From the NCBI RefSeq assembly GCF_017353175.1, contig NZ_JAFMYW010000012.1:62001-126000 (forward strand): a stretch of 64,000 nt of DNA, given 5' to 3'. This DNA comes from Fibrella forsythiae. Its GTDB lineage: Bacteria; Bacteroidota; Bacteroidia; Cytophagales; Spirosomataceae. The position numbers were made by a program, and so were the translations under genes. Positions 43,191 to 52,062 of this stretch are shown here, in pieces. Numbering within the stretch: position 1 is the stretch's first letter; every line of letters begins with the position of its first letter. Below the pieces are notes generated by a model. The model was not told where the DNA came from and ran no database searches. It worked only from the letters and a program-made list of their open reading frames with translations.

Positions 43191-44219
43191 CTACACCAAA
43201 GGCAGCAACACACTGAATTCGCGCCCGTCGTCTTCGATGATGGGCGCGGGTTGACCCAGCATCTGGTATTTGCTGAGGATGTTGCTCAGGCCCACCCCGG
43301 TGCTTAGCACCCGTGTAACTTTGCGTTGCACATTGTTGCGCACAATCAGGTGGTTTGCCTCGTCGGTCAGCAGATTAATTGTGAGGGGCTGTTCGGGCAG
43401 GACGACATTGTGCTTCACCGCATTCTCGATCAACAGTTGCAACGTTAGTGGGGGAAGCTTGCGGTCTTCCATGCCCGGCAGAATGTGCGTCACCAGGGTC
43501 AGTGCTTCACCGTGGCGGGTTTTCAGCAGGTGGTAATACGAGTCGACAAAGTCGAGTTCAGTCGCTAGCGTAACCAGCGGCGTTTCATTAGCACGCAGCA
43601 GGTAGCGGTAGACCGAACTAAGTTCTTCAGCATAGGCCCCGGCCTGTTTGGAATCTTCCTCGATCAGAACACTTAGCGAGTTGAGACTATTAAAGAGAAA
43701 ATGTGGGTTTACCTGCTGACGCAGCGCATCTAGTTGCGCCTGGAGCTGCGCCTTGCTGAGCGTTTCTACCTCCCGTGTCGACCGCTGCCAGTAGGTGAAA
43801 GCGTCTATGCCTTCGTAGGTGATCACCACAATTGCCACGATGACGAGGGTATACAGTATGGCGAATCCTAAACGGACAATACTCGGTTCGAAACCGGGTA
43901 GCTCAATGGCCCAGAACAGGCCATACAACAGCATAGCCAGGAGGCTCGAAGACGTACCCGTGCTGACAAATCGAATAATAAGACGCTGGATATATTGTTT
44001 TGGATTAGTAAACTGCCGGTTTATATAAAGAGCTATCTGGTTATTGATAAGCCAGTTACCGAATGATTCCACAAAGGCAATACTCGTTGCCAGGCCGAAC
44101 GTAGTCCAGCTGTGCCAGTAGGGATCGCCAATCATAATCCAGTTGAGCAGGCCGATGTACGCGGGCAACACGATCAATTGCATTAGCCAGTCGTAGCGGG
44201 AGTAGTTCAATGAACTCAT
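43191..44219 (-). CDS. LytS-type sensor histidine kinase (kinase 5)
   Basis: Histidine kinase of 342 residues from ATG 44219; 44 upstream in-frame residues are judged non-coding because the homologues at 50853, 54582 and 55936 begin at the matching place (RYDWLMQLIVLPAYIGLLNW). Four or five transmembrane helices, then His173 in QVNPHFLFNSLNSL, a short coiled coil (TLSKAQLQAQLDALRQ), intact N-box LQLLIENAVKHN and STGVGLSNILSKYQMLG. Shared architecture with kinases 7, 8 and 9 defines one local subfamily. Regulator partner not in view. Confidence 0.92.
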   Translation of the reverse strand: MSSLNYSRYDWLMQLIVLPAYIGLLNWIMIGDPYWHSWTTFGLATSIAFVESFGNWLINNQIALYINRQFTNPKQYIQRLIIRFVSTGTSSSLLAMLLYGLFWAIELPGFEPSIVRLGFAILYTLVIVAIVVITYEGIDAFTYWQRSTREVETLSKAQLQAQLDALRQQVNPHFLFNSLNSLSVLIEEDSKQAGAYAEELSSVYRYLLRANETPLVTLATELDFVDSYYHLLKTRHGEALTLVTHILPGMEDRKLPPLTLQLLIENAVKHNVVLPEQPLTINLLTDEANHLIVRNNVQRKVTRVLSTGVGLSNILSKYQMLGQPAPIIEDDGREFSVLLPLV

Positions 44220-44307
44220 GGGAAGAGGTAAGGCAACAAGTACGTAGTCAAAACTAAAGAATTCTACGGGATTAGTATGTAGCATACCATTGAGTATGTA
44301 CCTGATT

Positions 44308-44475
44308 CTACGGGGCGGTAAGCACGTCCGGTTTGGCTGTCGCTGAGTCATCGGTTTTGTCAGCCGTCGTTGTAAAATTCATGTCAAGGGTGGCTTTTGC
44401 CAGATCCCTTAATGCGAGCAGGTAATACATGCTGGCCATACCCATGTATGTCAGGGGAGTAATCATACCCATCAT
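44308..44475 (-). CDS. Possible 55-residue membrane peptide upstream of kinase 5
   Basis: Short minus-strand frame: a hydrophobic, Met-rich N-terminal half (PLTYMGMASMYYLLALRDLA) and a polar Thr/Asp-rich tail. It ends 88 bases before the kinase 5 start on the same strand. A stop codon precedes the ATG in frame, with MPGNRQSW-like residues before it, so this may be a decayed gene instead. The rest of the 44220-44701 gap contains a half-copy of the TTTTTCCGTTTCA element (near 44594) and nothing else. Confidence 0.3.
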   Translation of the reverse strand: MMGMITPLTYMGMASMYYLLALRDLAKATLDMNFTTTADKTDDSATAKPDVLTAP

Positions 44476-44655
44476 CTACCAGCTTTGACGATTTCCGGGC
44501 ATTTGCTGACGTATCAAGTCAGTCGCCCATAACGCGCTGACAATCAAATAGTAGCGCGTTTTTCATACTATTAATGTGCCGTTTCATGAGCAGCTTTTTC
44601 CGTTTCAGCTTGCCGGCGGTTTCGGGAGTGACCAGGTCACGCCAATTTTGATTCG

Positions 44656-44666
44656 TAAACAACAAC
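44656..44666 (+). promoter_or_regulatory. TAAACAACAAC leader motif
   Basis: Exact motif 35 bases before the ATG at 44702, preceded by CCAATTTTGATTCG; the TTTTG may be part of a -7 box. Same order of elements as upstream of 57912 and 60019. Confidence 0.45.
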
Positions 44667-44701
44667 GCGCCCTGGCGCACCTCTAAAACCAAGTTAATAC
44701 C

Positions 44702-45238
44702 ATGAAAACGTTATTCGTTGTGCTGCTGGTCGTGGCCGCACTCAGCACAAGTTGTAAAAACAGTAACACTGATGTGCTGCCCGGTGGCAGCGTAGACGCA
44801 CAGGCCGTTGGCAAGTGGATGTATGGCTCATTTTCAATGAGCGATTTCTGGTCGTACGACGGCCGAAATCTGGGCAAACCTTTTGAACTGGCGGTGGTCT
44901 TCGACTTCAAGTCCAACGGTACCTACGAAAAGTATTTTGTAGCCGCCGCTCAGGATTACAGCAGTTGCCGAACCGAGGCCTTCAGCTACGAAAAAGGCCG
45001 CGTCGATTTCAATAAGGCCGACGGAACCTTCACGACCACGCCCACCGAGGGCCAGTACCGGGGCTACTACTCATGCATTCCCAGCAAGAATATCAACCGC
45101 CCTATGGAAAAATCGGAGTTGAAGATCCAGACGTATTACTACGAGCTACAAACAGGCAGCAACGGCAAGCCTGCCATTGTGGTGCGGTTCAACAAAGCCG
45201 ATACCAATACTAGCACCTTCCTGCCCACGTCGTGGTAA
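44702..45238 (+). CDS. Small lipoprotein of unknown function
   Basis: Predicted lipoprotein of 178 residues, lipobox LSTSC with Cys18, followed by KNSNTD. The mature domain is beta-rich, starting VGKWMYGSFSMSDFWSYDG and ending RFNKADTNTSTFLP, and has paired cysteines (SSCRTEAF, YYSCIPS) that could form a disulphide. It resembles the lipocalin-like DUF lipoproteins of Bacteroidota in size and layout, but I cannot name a family. A remnant of a second copy lies at 30545. Confidence 0.65.
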   Translation: MKTLFVVLLVVAALSTSCKNSNTDVLPGGSVDAQAVGKWMYGSFSMSDFWSYDGRNLGKPFELAVVFDFKSNGTYEKYFVAAAQDYSSCRTEAFSYEKGRVDFNKADGTFTTTPTEGQYRGYYSCIPSKNINRPMEKSELKIQTYYYELQTGSNGKPAIVVRFNKADTNTSTFLPTSW

Positions 45239-45385
45239 GCTACCGCTTCACGTGCTCAACCTCAACGTACCTGCCAATAGCTGGTCGATGCGGACCGATC
45301 TGTTTGGCAAGTATGGGCTGGTCGGCAGTATCGGCGCGGCCATCACGAGCGAGCTTACTTACCCATTGATCAACTCACAACTAAA

Positions 45386-46042
45386 ATGAACAGACAACTC
45401 CCTCTTCCACTGCCCATCCAATGGACTATGAAGCCACTGGCTTCAGCGCGAACGACGTTCTCTGTGCTGCCTTTCGGTAGTTTCGAGCTGACCATTGAGC
45501 ATGACCTCATCCGGGGCGTAACCCCTGATATGCTGCTTTGGTGGTTTCGGCACATCGGCGGAACCATAACGTACCGGGGCGAGACGTATAGTCGTTATCG
45601 GGTATGGCACCCCCTCGACCACATCCATTGGTCAATGACAAACCCTGGTCCCAACGGTGCCGCGCAGGTAGGCTCGCGCTTTCGCATTGTGGAAGCATTT
45701 GGCCGTAATGCGGCCTGCTACGTAGACAGCGTTGAAACCGTAGTGAAGTTAGACGAGGAAGGTATCCGGCTTGTGCGGCGCGAACTGGGGCAGGAAGTAT
45801 TTAGTCTACAGCATTGGTTTGAGGCTACGCCGGATGGTACGTTGTATCGTTCACGCATGCAGGTCGGCGCAGAAAATCTAGTCGGTCAGTACATACTGAA
45901 CCCGTTGCTGCAACGCTTTCTGTTCACCCGTGATATGGGGAATGCCTGGCTCAAACACAACATTGAAGAGGTTGGTAATTTCGAGCAGTTCTTACCGGAA
46001 CTCTATGAACAGCCTCATCTACCCGTTAGTCACATTGTGTAG
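45386..46042 (+). CDS. PhlG-like (diacetylphloroglucinol hydrolase family) protein
   Basis: Soluble protein of 218 residues resembling the DAPG hydrolase PhlG family, zinc enzymes that cleave a carbon-carbon bond in acylphloroglucinols. Visible features: IEHDLIRGVTPDMLLWWF, YRVWHPLDHIHW with candidate zinc His, FRIVEAFGR with a Glu, and HNIEEVGNFEQ giving an HxxxE pair near the C-terminus, as in PhlG. No signal peptide. It follows a lipoprotein gene and precedes a terminator-like element; substrate unknown. Confidence 0.6.
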   Translation: MNRQLPLPLPIQWTMKPLASARTTFSVLPFGSFELTIEHDLIRGVTPDMLLWWFRHIGGTITYRGETYSRYRVWHPLDHIHWSMTNPGPNGAAQVGSRFRIVEAFGRNAACYVDSVETVVKLDEEGIRLVRRELGQEVFSLQHWFEATPDGTLYRSRMQVGAENLVGQYILNPLLQRFLFTRDMGNAWLKHNIEEVGNFEQFLPELYEQPHLPVSHIV

Positions 46043-46048
46043 TCTTCG

Positions 46049-46075
46049 AAAAAGCCGCTTCGACAGCGGCTTTTT
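46049..46075 (+). terminator. Terminator-like element after the PhlG-like gene
   Basis: Perfect 11-bp stem AAAAAGCCGCT-TCGAC-AGCGGCTTTTT, followed by CCGTTTCATCC, six bases after the stop at 46042. A clear intrinsic terminator that also carries the shared TTTTTCCGTTTCA sequence. Confidence 0.85.
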
Positions 46076-46155
46076 CCGTTTCATCCGGCCAGCCATTTCC
46101 GACGTACCTGCCACCAACCAACTTTGGCGTCATAAACGACAAACAAAAATGAGCC

Positions 46156-47520
46156 ATGACTAAATTATATGCCCTCTTGTTAAGCCTGACACTCACCGCT
46201 CTGTCGGTAGGCTGTAAAAAAGATGTCGATATTCTTACGCCCACTCCAGAAGACCCGATCGACGTACCCACGCCCGGCGAACCCCGCCCCGGCAAAGTTT
46301 GTCCGGTCGGCACTCCGCTGGGCGACGATTCCTTTGTTGGAACCACCATCGGCCCGGCGGGTGGTAAACTCACGTCAACCAATTTAGGCCTGACCATCAA
46401 CGTACCAGCGGGGGCTGTTGAAAGCACCCAAACGTTTAGCGCGGAGGCAATTACGAATACTGTCCCGCAAGGATTAGGTTTGGGCTTCCGGCTGGCACCA
46501 CATGGCATCACCTTCAAAAAGCCAGTTACGATCAGCGTTCGTTACAACCCAAAAAATCTGAGCGGTACGTTTCCCCAAGCCTTAGTAATGGCCTACCAAA
46601 GCGACAAAGGCATCTGGCGAATTCCCAGTACCAAGCGGTGGGTTGATACAACCGCCCACACCGTGAACATTGAAACCACGCACTTCAGCGACTGGGCAGT
46701 GATGCAGCGCGTCGTACTGGTACCGGCAACAACTGCGCTGAAGCCGGGGGCCAGCCTCATATTACACGCTCGAGGTTATCCTAATGAGCTTGATATTCCA
46801 TATCCAGGAGGGGCATCAGGGACTGACGTGGATATACCGGAGCCAGAAACGGTTACGTTAGTTGATGAAACAAGTTGGAAGTATTCGGGCGCAGGACAGT
46901 TGAAACCCGCGATCACTACCGCGACCTATACGGCTCCAGCGACGCCACCTGCCCGTAACCCCGTTTCTGTCAGCGTGAAGCTGAAAGGCCCGACCGTGAT
47001 CGACGGCAACACGGTCAACGAGATCTGGCTGGTGTCTAACATATACGTAGCCGACGAAGGCATTACCTACCGCATCAACGGTGGCCCCTGGGTCAAAACA
47101 TCCGTGTCGCAGGGTGGCCAAATTCAAATGACCGATAACGGGCGAGTTTTTTTGATGGTTGGCGCATCGATAACGACCGGCATTACCATCTCCAACATGA
47201 ACATACCTATTCCGGATGGCGGTATGACTGAAGGCACTAGCGGAACCTATGAACAGAATTGGTCGAAAAACGGGTCAGGACCAAAATTTTTGCTCTCTGA
47301 TAATAGTGGACCCTATGTCTATGTGAACTATTATAACATAGTTGAGCAAACTTTCGACAGCCCCGGCTCACTCGTATTCAGTCAGTTCGGGAAAGTTGGT
47401 GAGCCAATTATAGGTACGTTTCTATTGGAAAAAGCAGGTAGAAATCGACCAGGTCAGAAAGATGATTTCTCGACCACCGCAGTGATAGATGGTTTTTTCC
47501 GAGTCACACGCACGAAATAG
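46156..47520 (+). CDS. Lipoprotein with a ZU5-like domain
   Basis: Predicted surface lipoprotein of 454 residues; lipobox LSVGC (Cys20) followed by KKDVD. After a Pro-rich linker, residues about 65-190 (GPAGGKLTSTNLGLTINVPA ... HGITFKKPVTISVRY ... TTHFSDWAVMQ) match a ZU5-like domain, also present in the lipoprotein at 60019. The remainder is beta-rich, probably Ig-like, with no catalytic motif. Likely a surface-binding or structural protein. Its own terminator-like hairpin and leader lie upstream, so it is probably transcribed alone. Confidence 0.7.
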   Translation: MTKLYALLLSLTLTALSVGCKKDVDILTPTPEDPIDVPTPGEPRPGKVCPVGTPLGDDSFVGTTIGPAGGKLTSTNLGLTINVPAGAVESTQTFSAEAITNTVPQGLGLGFRLAPHGITFKKPVTISVRYNPKNLSGTFPQALVMAYQSDKGIWRIPSTKRWVDTTAHTVNIETTHFSDWAVMQRVVLVPATTALKPGASLILHARGYPNELDIPYPGGASGTDVDIPEPETVTLVDETSWKYSGAGQLKPAITTATYTAPATPPARNPVSVSVKLKGPTVIDGNTVNEIWLVSNIYVADEGITYRINGGPWVKTSVSQGGQIQMTDNGRVFLMVGASITTGITISNMNIPIPDGGMTEGTSGTYEQNWSKNGSGPKFLLSDNSGPYVYVNYYNIVEQTFDSPGSLVFSQFGKVGEPIIGTFLLEKAGRNRPGQKDDFSTTAVIDGFFRVTRTK

Positions 47521-47637
47521 CGCCTCCCTGCCGACAGGCAAACAAACTGATAGTTCTCATTATCATGATCACCTCCCCAAGGCCGCCTAAACTCTCGTGG
47601 CCCGGTAGGTTCCTGCTGTTTGGCAGGCCTACCTGCG

Positions 47638-47763
47638 TTTGTGGTTGTGCCTTATGTGTTTCAGCGAACGCGCAACACCACCACCGGCTTGGTCATACAC
47701 GGGCTGATGAACGGCCCCATCTTTGTTGTCATGTCTCTGGGCCTGCTCAGCCCTTTGCCGTAA
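47638..47763 (+). pseudogene. C-terminal remnant of a CPBP-family membrane protease
   Basis: The frame reads FVVVPYVFQRTRNTTTGLVI then HGLMNGPIFVVMSLGLLSPL and a stop at 47761. The HxxxN of HGLMN with the preceding PYVFQRTRN is the last conserved motif of CPBP (CAAX/Abi) intramembrane proteases. The upstream helices with the EExxxR motif are absent. The 47521-47637 part holds a small hairpin (GGTAGG...CCTACC) only. Confidence 0.65.
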
Positions 47764-47854
47764 CAGCTTCACAGGCCTTACCTTGAGTGTCAGGTACGTG
47801 AACGACCAACCTGTACATCGCTTTTCGAAGCAACCCTCTTTTAGCTGGCTATTT

Positions 47855-47902
47855 GTCCATCTGTGCTTATCACCGACGGGTCGACGCTGAGCACAGATGG
47901 AC
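47855..47902. repeat. Nested inverted repeat before the S41 peptidase gene
   Basis: Perfect 13-bp arms GTCCATCTGTGCT / AGCACAGATGGAC, 22-nt loop containing CGAC-GG-GTCG. It ends 41 bases before the ATG at 47944, a spacing close to that of the inverted repeat before the recombinase (39 bases). Confidence 0.55.
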
Positions 47903-47943
47903 ACGTAGCCGGTATTAAGCGGTGCACCAATCAGAACCAGACA

Positions 47944-49263
47944 ATGAGTAAGCTACCTCTCCTTCTGAGTCTGCTGATCCTGACAGGGTCGCTATCAGCG
48001 CAGCAGCTCACCCCGGCTGACCGCCAGCAAACCATTGACGCTACGTTAACACTGCTCGACAAGGAGTACGTGTTTCCCGACAAAGTTGATACCATGCGCC
48101 AATACGTGCGAAGTCGGCTTAGCACCTGCTACGACACCATCACGGACAGCCAACGGCTTGCCCGTAGGTTGACCATCGACTTGCAGGCTGTCAGTAATGA
48201 TAAACACCTGCGCGTCAATTATTTCGCCAGCGGGGTACCTACGGCGGAGTTATGGAACAAAAACCCCAGCCCCGCTCAGCAGGCCGTGCAGCGCGCCTTC
48301 CTGAACAAGTGGATGTTGCGCGAAAACTTCGGTATCCTAAACCTGTCTGTATTGAAAGGTAATCTGGGCTACATCAGCTTCAAGGTATTGGCCCCACCCG
48401 AACTCGCCGGGCCTTCTTACGTAGCAGCGATGAACTACCTGGCCCAGACCGATGCCCTTATCATCGACCTGCGACAGTGTAACGGAGCCCTATCGGAACA
48501 TGCTATACCGCTACTGTGCAGCTATTTTTTTGCCCAACCCACGCACCTGAACGATCTCTACTGGCGCGATGGCAACAGGACAAGCCAATCGTGGACGTAC
48601 GCACAGGTACAGGGACAACATTATGGTAACAAACCGATCTTCGTGCTGACCAGTTCAGCCACTTTTTCGGGGGGCGAAGAGCTGGCTTACGACCTAAAAA
48701 ACCTGAAACGGGCTACACTGGTGGGCGATACCACCGGTGGGGGCGCCAACGGTGGGGGCACGCTGCAGGTTAATGAGCACTTTGCCGCCTTTGTACCTGC
48801 GGGCCGGGCCATCAACCCCATCACCAAAGCCAATTGGGAGGGTGTGGGCGTGGCCCCAGATACACTGGTGAGCGCCAGCAGAGCACTATACGTAGCACAG
48901 CGACTGGCCATCCAGCGGGTCTTGGACAAACCGGATCTGACCGCCGATGATCGCCACTATCTGACGGGTATTCTGGCTGAGCTGAACCGCAACGCCCCCC
49001 ATTTTGTCCGGCGCACCTTTACGTTGCGTGGTCATGCTCAGGCAAAGGTAGTGCAACTGGTAGGGTCATTTAACGGCTGGTCGACCAGGGCGAATCGGAT
49101 GGTGCGCCGGGGTAACGAATGGGTCGTTGAGGCCGAAGTGGAACCCGGTAAAGTGAGCTACAAATTTGTGGTAGATGGCCAATGGATGACTGATCCCGCT
49201 AACCCTCTTACCGAAGGAGAAGGTTTATTTACAAACTCCGTACTGGAGGTTGCCGAACGCTGA
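47944..49263 (+). CDS. Exported S41 peptidase fused to a CBM48 glycogen-binding domain
   Basis: Exported protein of 439 residues; signal peptide LLLSLLILTGSLSAQ. Residues about 25-340 are an S41 (tail-specific/IRBP-like) protease: N-terminal helical domain, YISFKVLAPP, DALIIDLRQCNG, and the active-site segment VLTSSATFSGGEELAY with nucleophile Ser242, then VGDTTGGGANGGG. Residues about 360-439 form a CBM48/AMPK-type glycogen-binding domain (VVQLVGSFNGWSTRANRM, YKFVVDGQWMTDPANP). The pairing suggests peptide cleavage near alpha-glucan, or use of the CBM48 fold for another ligand. Start at 47944 places the signal peptide at the N-terminus; a longer frame from 47863 crosses the inverted repeat. 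Confidence 0.85.
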   Translation: MSKLPLLLSLLILTGSLSAQQLTPADRQQTIDATLTLLDKEYVFPDKVDTMRQYVRSRLSTCYDTITDSQRLARRLTIDLQAVSNDKHLRVNYFASGVPTAELWNKNPSPAQQAVQRAFLNKWMLRENFGILNLSVLKGNLGYISFKVLAPPELAGPSYVAAMNYLAQTDALIIDLRQCNGALSEHAIPLLCSYFFAQPTHLNDLYWRDGNRTSQSWTYAQVQGQHYGNKPIFVLTSSATFSGGEELAYDLKNLKRATLVGDTTGGGANGGGTLQVNEHFAAFVPAGRAINPITKANWEGVGVAPDTLVSASRALYVAQRLAIQRVLDKPDLTADDRHYLTGILAELNRNAPHFVRRTFTLRGHAQAKVVQLVGSFNGWSTRANRMVRRGNEWVVEAEVEPGKVSYKFVVDGQWMTDPANPLTEGEGLFTNSVLEVAER

Positions 49264-49647
49264 CCATACCGATCCGTAGAGTACTCATACGTCGCGCGGC
49301 GTGTTCAAAGGCTATGCTGGCTCTGGTGTAGATTCATACTGGAAATGTTCGGATTCAAGGTGGCGAAAGGCCACGTGCTGCATTCGTTCCCTACCAGCCA
49401 CAAACAATAGGTAATGCGGTTTTCTTGAACATATGCGGCTAAAGTATCACCATTGTGCAGTTGTTTTGGGGCTTATGACTCATTCCGTTCGGGCTATTGG
49501 TTCTCAATCGACTATCAGCATCACCGAAAGTCGCAGTAGCAACGGCGGTGGATGGCGTATTCGTAGACTGCGGTACGTCAATAACGCCAACACATAAGCG
49601 AACGTGGTGTAAATGAATAGATAAAAAGATTTATCCATTCAACCGCC
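49264..49647. other. Intergenic stretch, no recognised gene
   Basis: About 380 bases. One plus-strand frame contains GSQSTISITESRSSNGGGWR but nothing family-like. No strong repeats apart from the terminator-like element that follows. Confidence 0.25.
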
Positions 49648-49672
49648 AAAAGCCGCCTCACCAGCGGTTTTT
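49648..49672 (+). terminator. Terminator-like element before kinase 6
   Basis: AAAAGCCGCCTCACCAGCGGTTTTTCCGTTTCGGG: an imperfect hairpin plus the TTTTTCCGTTTC tract, 110 bases upstream of the kinase 6 start. Confidence 0.5.
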
Positions 49673-49742
49673 CCGTTTCGGGAGTACGTGGGCTAGGTGT
49701 TTATCAGCAGCCCATGCACATTTATTCCTGCAAAAAAAGAAA

Positions 49743-49750
49743 TACGTTTG
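49743..49750 (+). promoter_or_regulatory. Candidate -7 promoter box for the kinase 6/7 operon
   Basis: TACGTTTG fits the Bacteroidota TAnnTTTG consensus, 32 bases before the TTG start at 49783. Confidence 0.45.
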
Positions 49751-49782
49751 TGTAATCCTCGTTCACTCAATCCGTCCTCGCT

Positions 49783-50856
49783 TTGGAACGCCCCAACGAC
49801 AAATGGCTACGTAGTGTGTTCATTCCACTGATTGCACTGGTGTTCGTCGTTATTAGCTATTCGGATAGTTTAACACTGGACTGGATACAGGCGGTAGCCT
49901 GGTGGATTGCAAACAGCCTGTTTGGCTTAGTTATGTGGGAGGTGTCCATGCAGTGGTTGCTTTTTGTTCGGCGTCGCCACAACCGAATTGAACAGACGCG
50001 CCAACGGGTGATGACCACTTTCATCGGCTACATGCTTATTGTCGTTGCCTGCCAATCAGCATATATTCAACTAGTCAAGGTTGCTAACTTGAACGCCGTA
50101 CCGATAACGGCTGCCATGTATTTGAAAAGTTTTGGTATTGGCCTGTTTAGTTTACTGCTTGTCGGATCGGCACTTGAGTTTAAGTATTACATGGCTCGTT
50201 ACCGCGAGGCCATTCAGGAGTCGGAAAACATGAAAAAAGCGGGCTTACAAAGCCAGTATGACAGCCTGAAGAACCAGGTTAATCCACATTTCCTGTTCAA
50301 CAGCCTCAACTCGCTCAATGCGCTTATCAGCGAAGACCGGGAAAAGGCAGGTATGTTCCTCGACGAACTATCCAGCGTATATCGCTACCTGTTGCAGGCC
50401 AGCCAACGACCGCTCGTGATCTTGACAGATGAAGTCGCCTTTCTGGACGCCTACCGGTATTTGCTCGATATGCGGTTCGGCGAGGCACTTCGCTGGGAGA
50501 TACGTCTGGATGAGTCATACATGGACTACTGGCTTCCGCCGCTCACCATTCAGACGCTGGTGGAAAATGCGCTGCGCCTGAATATAGCCTTGCCCGAATG
50601 TCCCCTCACGCTCCACATTACCATTCCGTCTCCAGGTACATTAGCTGTTTGCAACACAATTCAGCGGAAGAAAGTGGCGGTGCTGGGGCAACAAGGTGGG
50701 TTAACGATGCTGGCCAAACGCTACGTTTCGCTGGGGTTGCCCGCGCCGGTTATTGAAGACGACGGTGACCAGTTCACCGTGCGACTGCCACTAACGCCAA
50801 AAGAGCAGATTCCCGACGTACCTATCGATACGCCAGGTCATGCATCTAGCCTATGA
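49783..50856 (+). CDS. LytS-type sensor histidine kinase with divergent N-box (kinase 6)
   Basis: Histidine kinase homologue of 357 residues with a TTG start (MERPNDKWLRSVFIPLIAL aligns with the start of the kinase at 63834, supporting it). Four transmembrane helices, His169 in QVNPHFLFNSLNSL. The N-box is ENALRLN (about 261-267) rather than ENAVKHN: Lys to Arg and His to Leu, with both Asn kept. Dimerisation segment YLLQASQ, as in kinase 3. The C-terminal glycine region reads QQGGLTMLAKRY, lacking the usual GVGLxNI. ATP binding may be weak. Its TGA overlaps the ATG of kinase 7 by four bases. Confidence 0.9.
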   Translation: MERPNDKWLRSVFIPLIALVFVVISYSDSLTLDWIQAVAWWIANSLFGLVMWEVSMQWLLFVRRRHNRIEQTRQRVMTTFIGYMLIVVACQSAYIQLVKVANLNAVPITAAMYLKSFGIGLFSLLLVGSALEFKYYMARYREAIQESENMKKAGLQSQYDSLKNQVNPHFLFNSLNSLNALISEDREKAGMFLDELSSVYRYLLQASQRPLVILTDEVAFLDAYRYLLDMRFGEALRWEIRLDESYMDYWLPPLTIQTLVENALRLNIALPECPLTLHITIPSPGTLAVCNTIQRKKVAVLGQQGGLTMLAKRYVSLGLPAPVIEDDGDQFTVRLPLTPKEQIPDVPIDTPGHASSL

Positions 50857-51890
50857 AGCTTGAACGCTACTCGAATCAGGATGAGGTAATGCAGGGGCTG
50901 ATAGTCCCGGTCTACGTTGGCGTGCTAAACTGGATACTGCTGGGTAACCAGTACTGGCGTAACGGATGGGTGTTTATAATCGCCACTTTGCTGACGCTGG
51001 CGGTGTCGTTGGCGGCCTGGTTTGGCAACAATGCCGCCGGGCTTTATTTGAACAGGCTGTTTCCAGGCATAGATCAGACCATTACGCGTCTGCTGTGGCT
51101 GCTGGTCTGGTGCGCGCTGGTGGGCTGGTTGTGCTGCGTGTTTCTCTATGGTTGTTACCACCTGATCAACTCGCCCAGCCTGCCCATGCAACCGAGTCGG
51201 CTACCCTGGGTACTACTATTCAACCTGCTGGTGGTGCTCATGGTAATTACGCTTTACGAGGGCATTCGGGCGTTTGAACGCTGGGAACGCGCCCTCCGCG
51301 AGACAGAAGAACTGAAAAAAGCGAACCTGCAAAGCCAATTCGACAGCCTCAGAAGTCAGATTAACCCCCACTTTTTGTTCAACAGCCTTAATACACTGTC
51401 GTCGCTGATTGAAGAAGACCCCATGCAGGCCGAGCAGTTTGTGGGAGAGATGGCGAGCGTGTACCGCTATCTGCTCCGCGCTAACGAAACACTGTTGGCA
51501 GCGCTGGATAACGAGCTGACCTTCGCACAATCGTATTTCCACCTGCTTCATACCCGTTACGGGTCCAATATCCACTTGGAACAGATCATTGACGAACGCT
51601 TCTACAACTATCTACTGCCTCCACTGACATTGCAATTATTGCTGGAAAACGCAGTGAAGCACAACGTCATCTTGCCCGAACAGCCCCTGCACATTAGCAT
51701 TCGCACCGAGGCCGGCAATCAACTGGTGGTGCGCAATAACCTGCAACGAAAGAAGGCCCGTATCCTGAGCAATCAGGTAGGACTTACCAACATTGCCACG
51801 CAGTACAGGCTGCTGGGCGGCGGGGATATCCGCGTGGAAGAAGATGACCAATTCTTCACCGTCACGCTTCCCCTCATACGGCAGACATAG
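50853..51890 (+). CDS. LytS-type sensor histidine kinase (kinase 7, canonical partner)
   Basis: Histidine kinase of 345 residues, translationally coupled to kinase 6 by an ATGA overlap. Sensor of four or five transmembrane helices beginning LIVPVYVGVLNWILLGNQYW, closely like kinases 5, 8 and 9 rather than its own partner. His173 in QINPHFLFNSLNTL, intact N-box LQLLLENAVKHN, and SNQVGLTNIATQYRLLG. A pair of non-tandem-derived kinases in one operon suggests selection for co-expression, perhaps as a heterodimer. Ends before a 170-base gap. Confidence 0.92.
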   Translation: MKLERYSNQDEVMQGLIVPVYVGVLNWILLGNQYWRNGWVFIIATLLTLAVSLAAWFGNNAAGLYLNRLFPGIDQTITRLLWLLVWCALVGWLCCVFLYGCYHLINSPSLPMQPSRLPWVLLFNLLVVLMVITLYEGIRAFERWERALRETEELKKANLQSQFDSLRSQINPHFLFNSLNTLSSLIEEDPMQAEQFVGEMASVYRYLLRANETLLAALDNELTFAQSYFHLLHTRYGSNIHLEQIIDERFYNYLLPPLTLQLLLENAVKHNVILPEQPLHISIRTEAGNQLVVRNNLQRKKARILSNQVGLTNIATQYRLLGGGDIRVEEDDQFFTVTLPLIRQT

Positions 51891-52062
51891 CCCCGGTCAG
51901 AGTGGTAAGCGTCAATCAGTCTATTTCCAGCAAACGGCCTGTTTCACTCGCCTGTTTTGACGGCTGGTGAGACAGGCCGTTTGCTCTGCCCTGGCCCAAG
52001 GTCAGCTTTACACCGCCAACATGGCAGAACGTTTCCTGTTCAACCCAAATAACGAAATGCCT

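Noticed and set aside
51960-52060. Possible gene in front of the decayed lipoprotein at 52063
   Set aside because: Only a short frame (ALAQGQLYTANMAERFLFNPN-like) without start context or homology.
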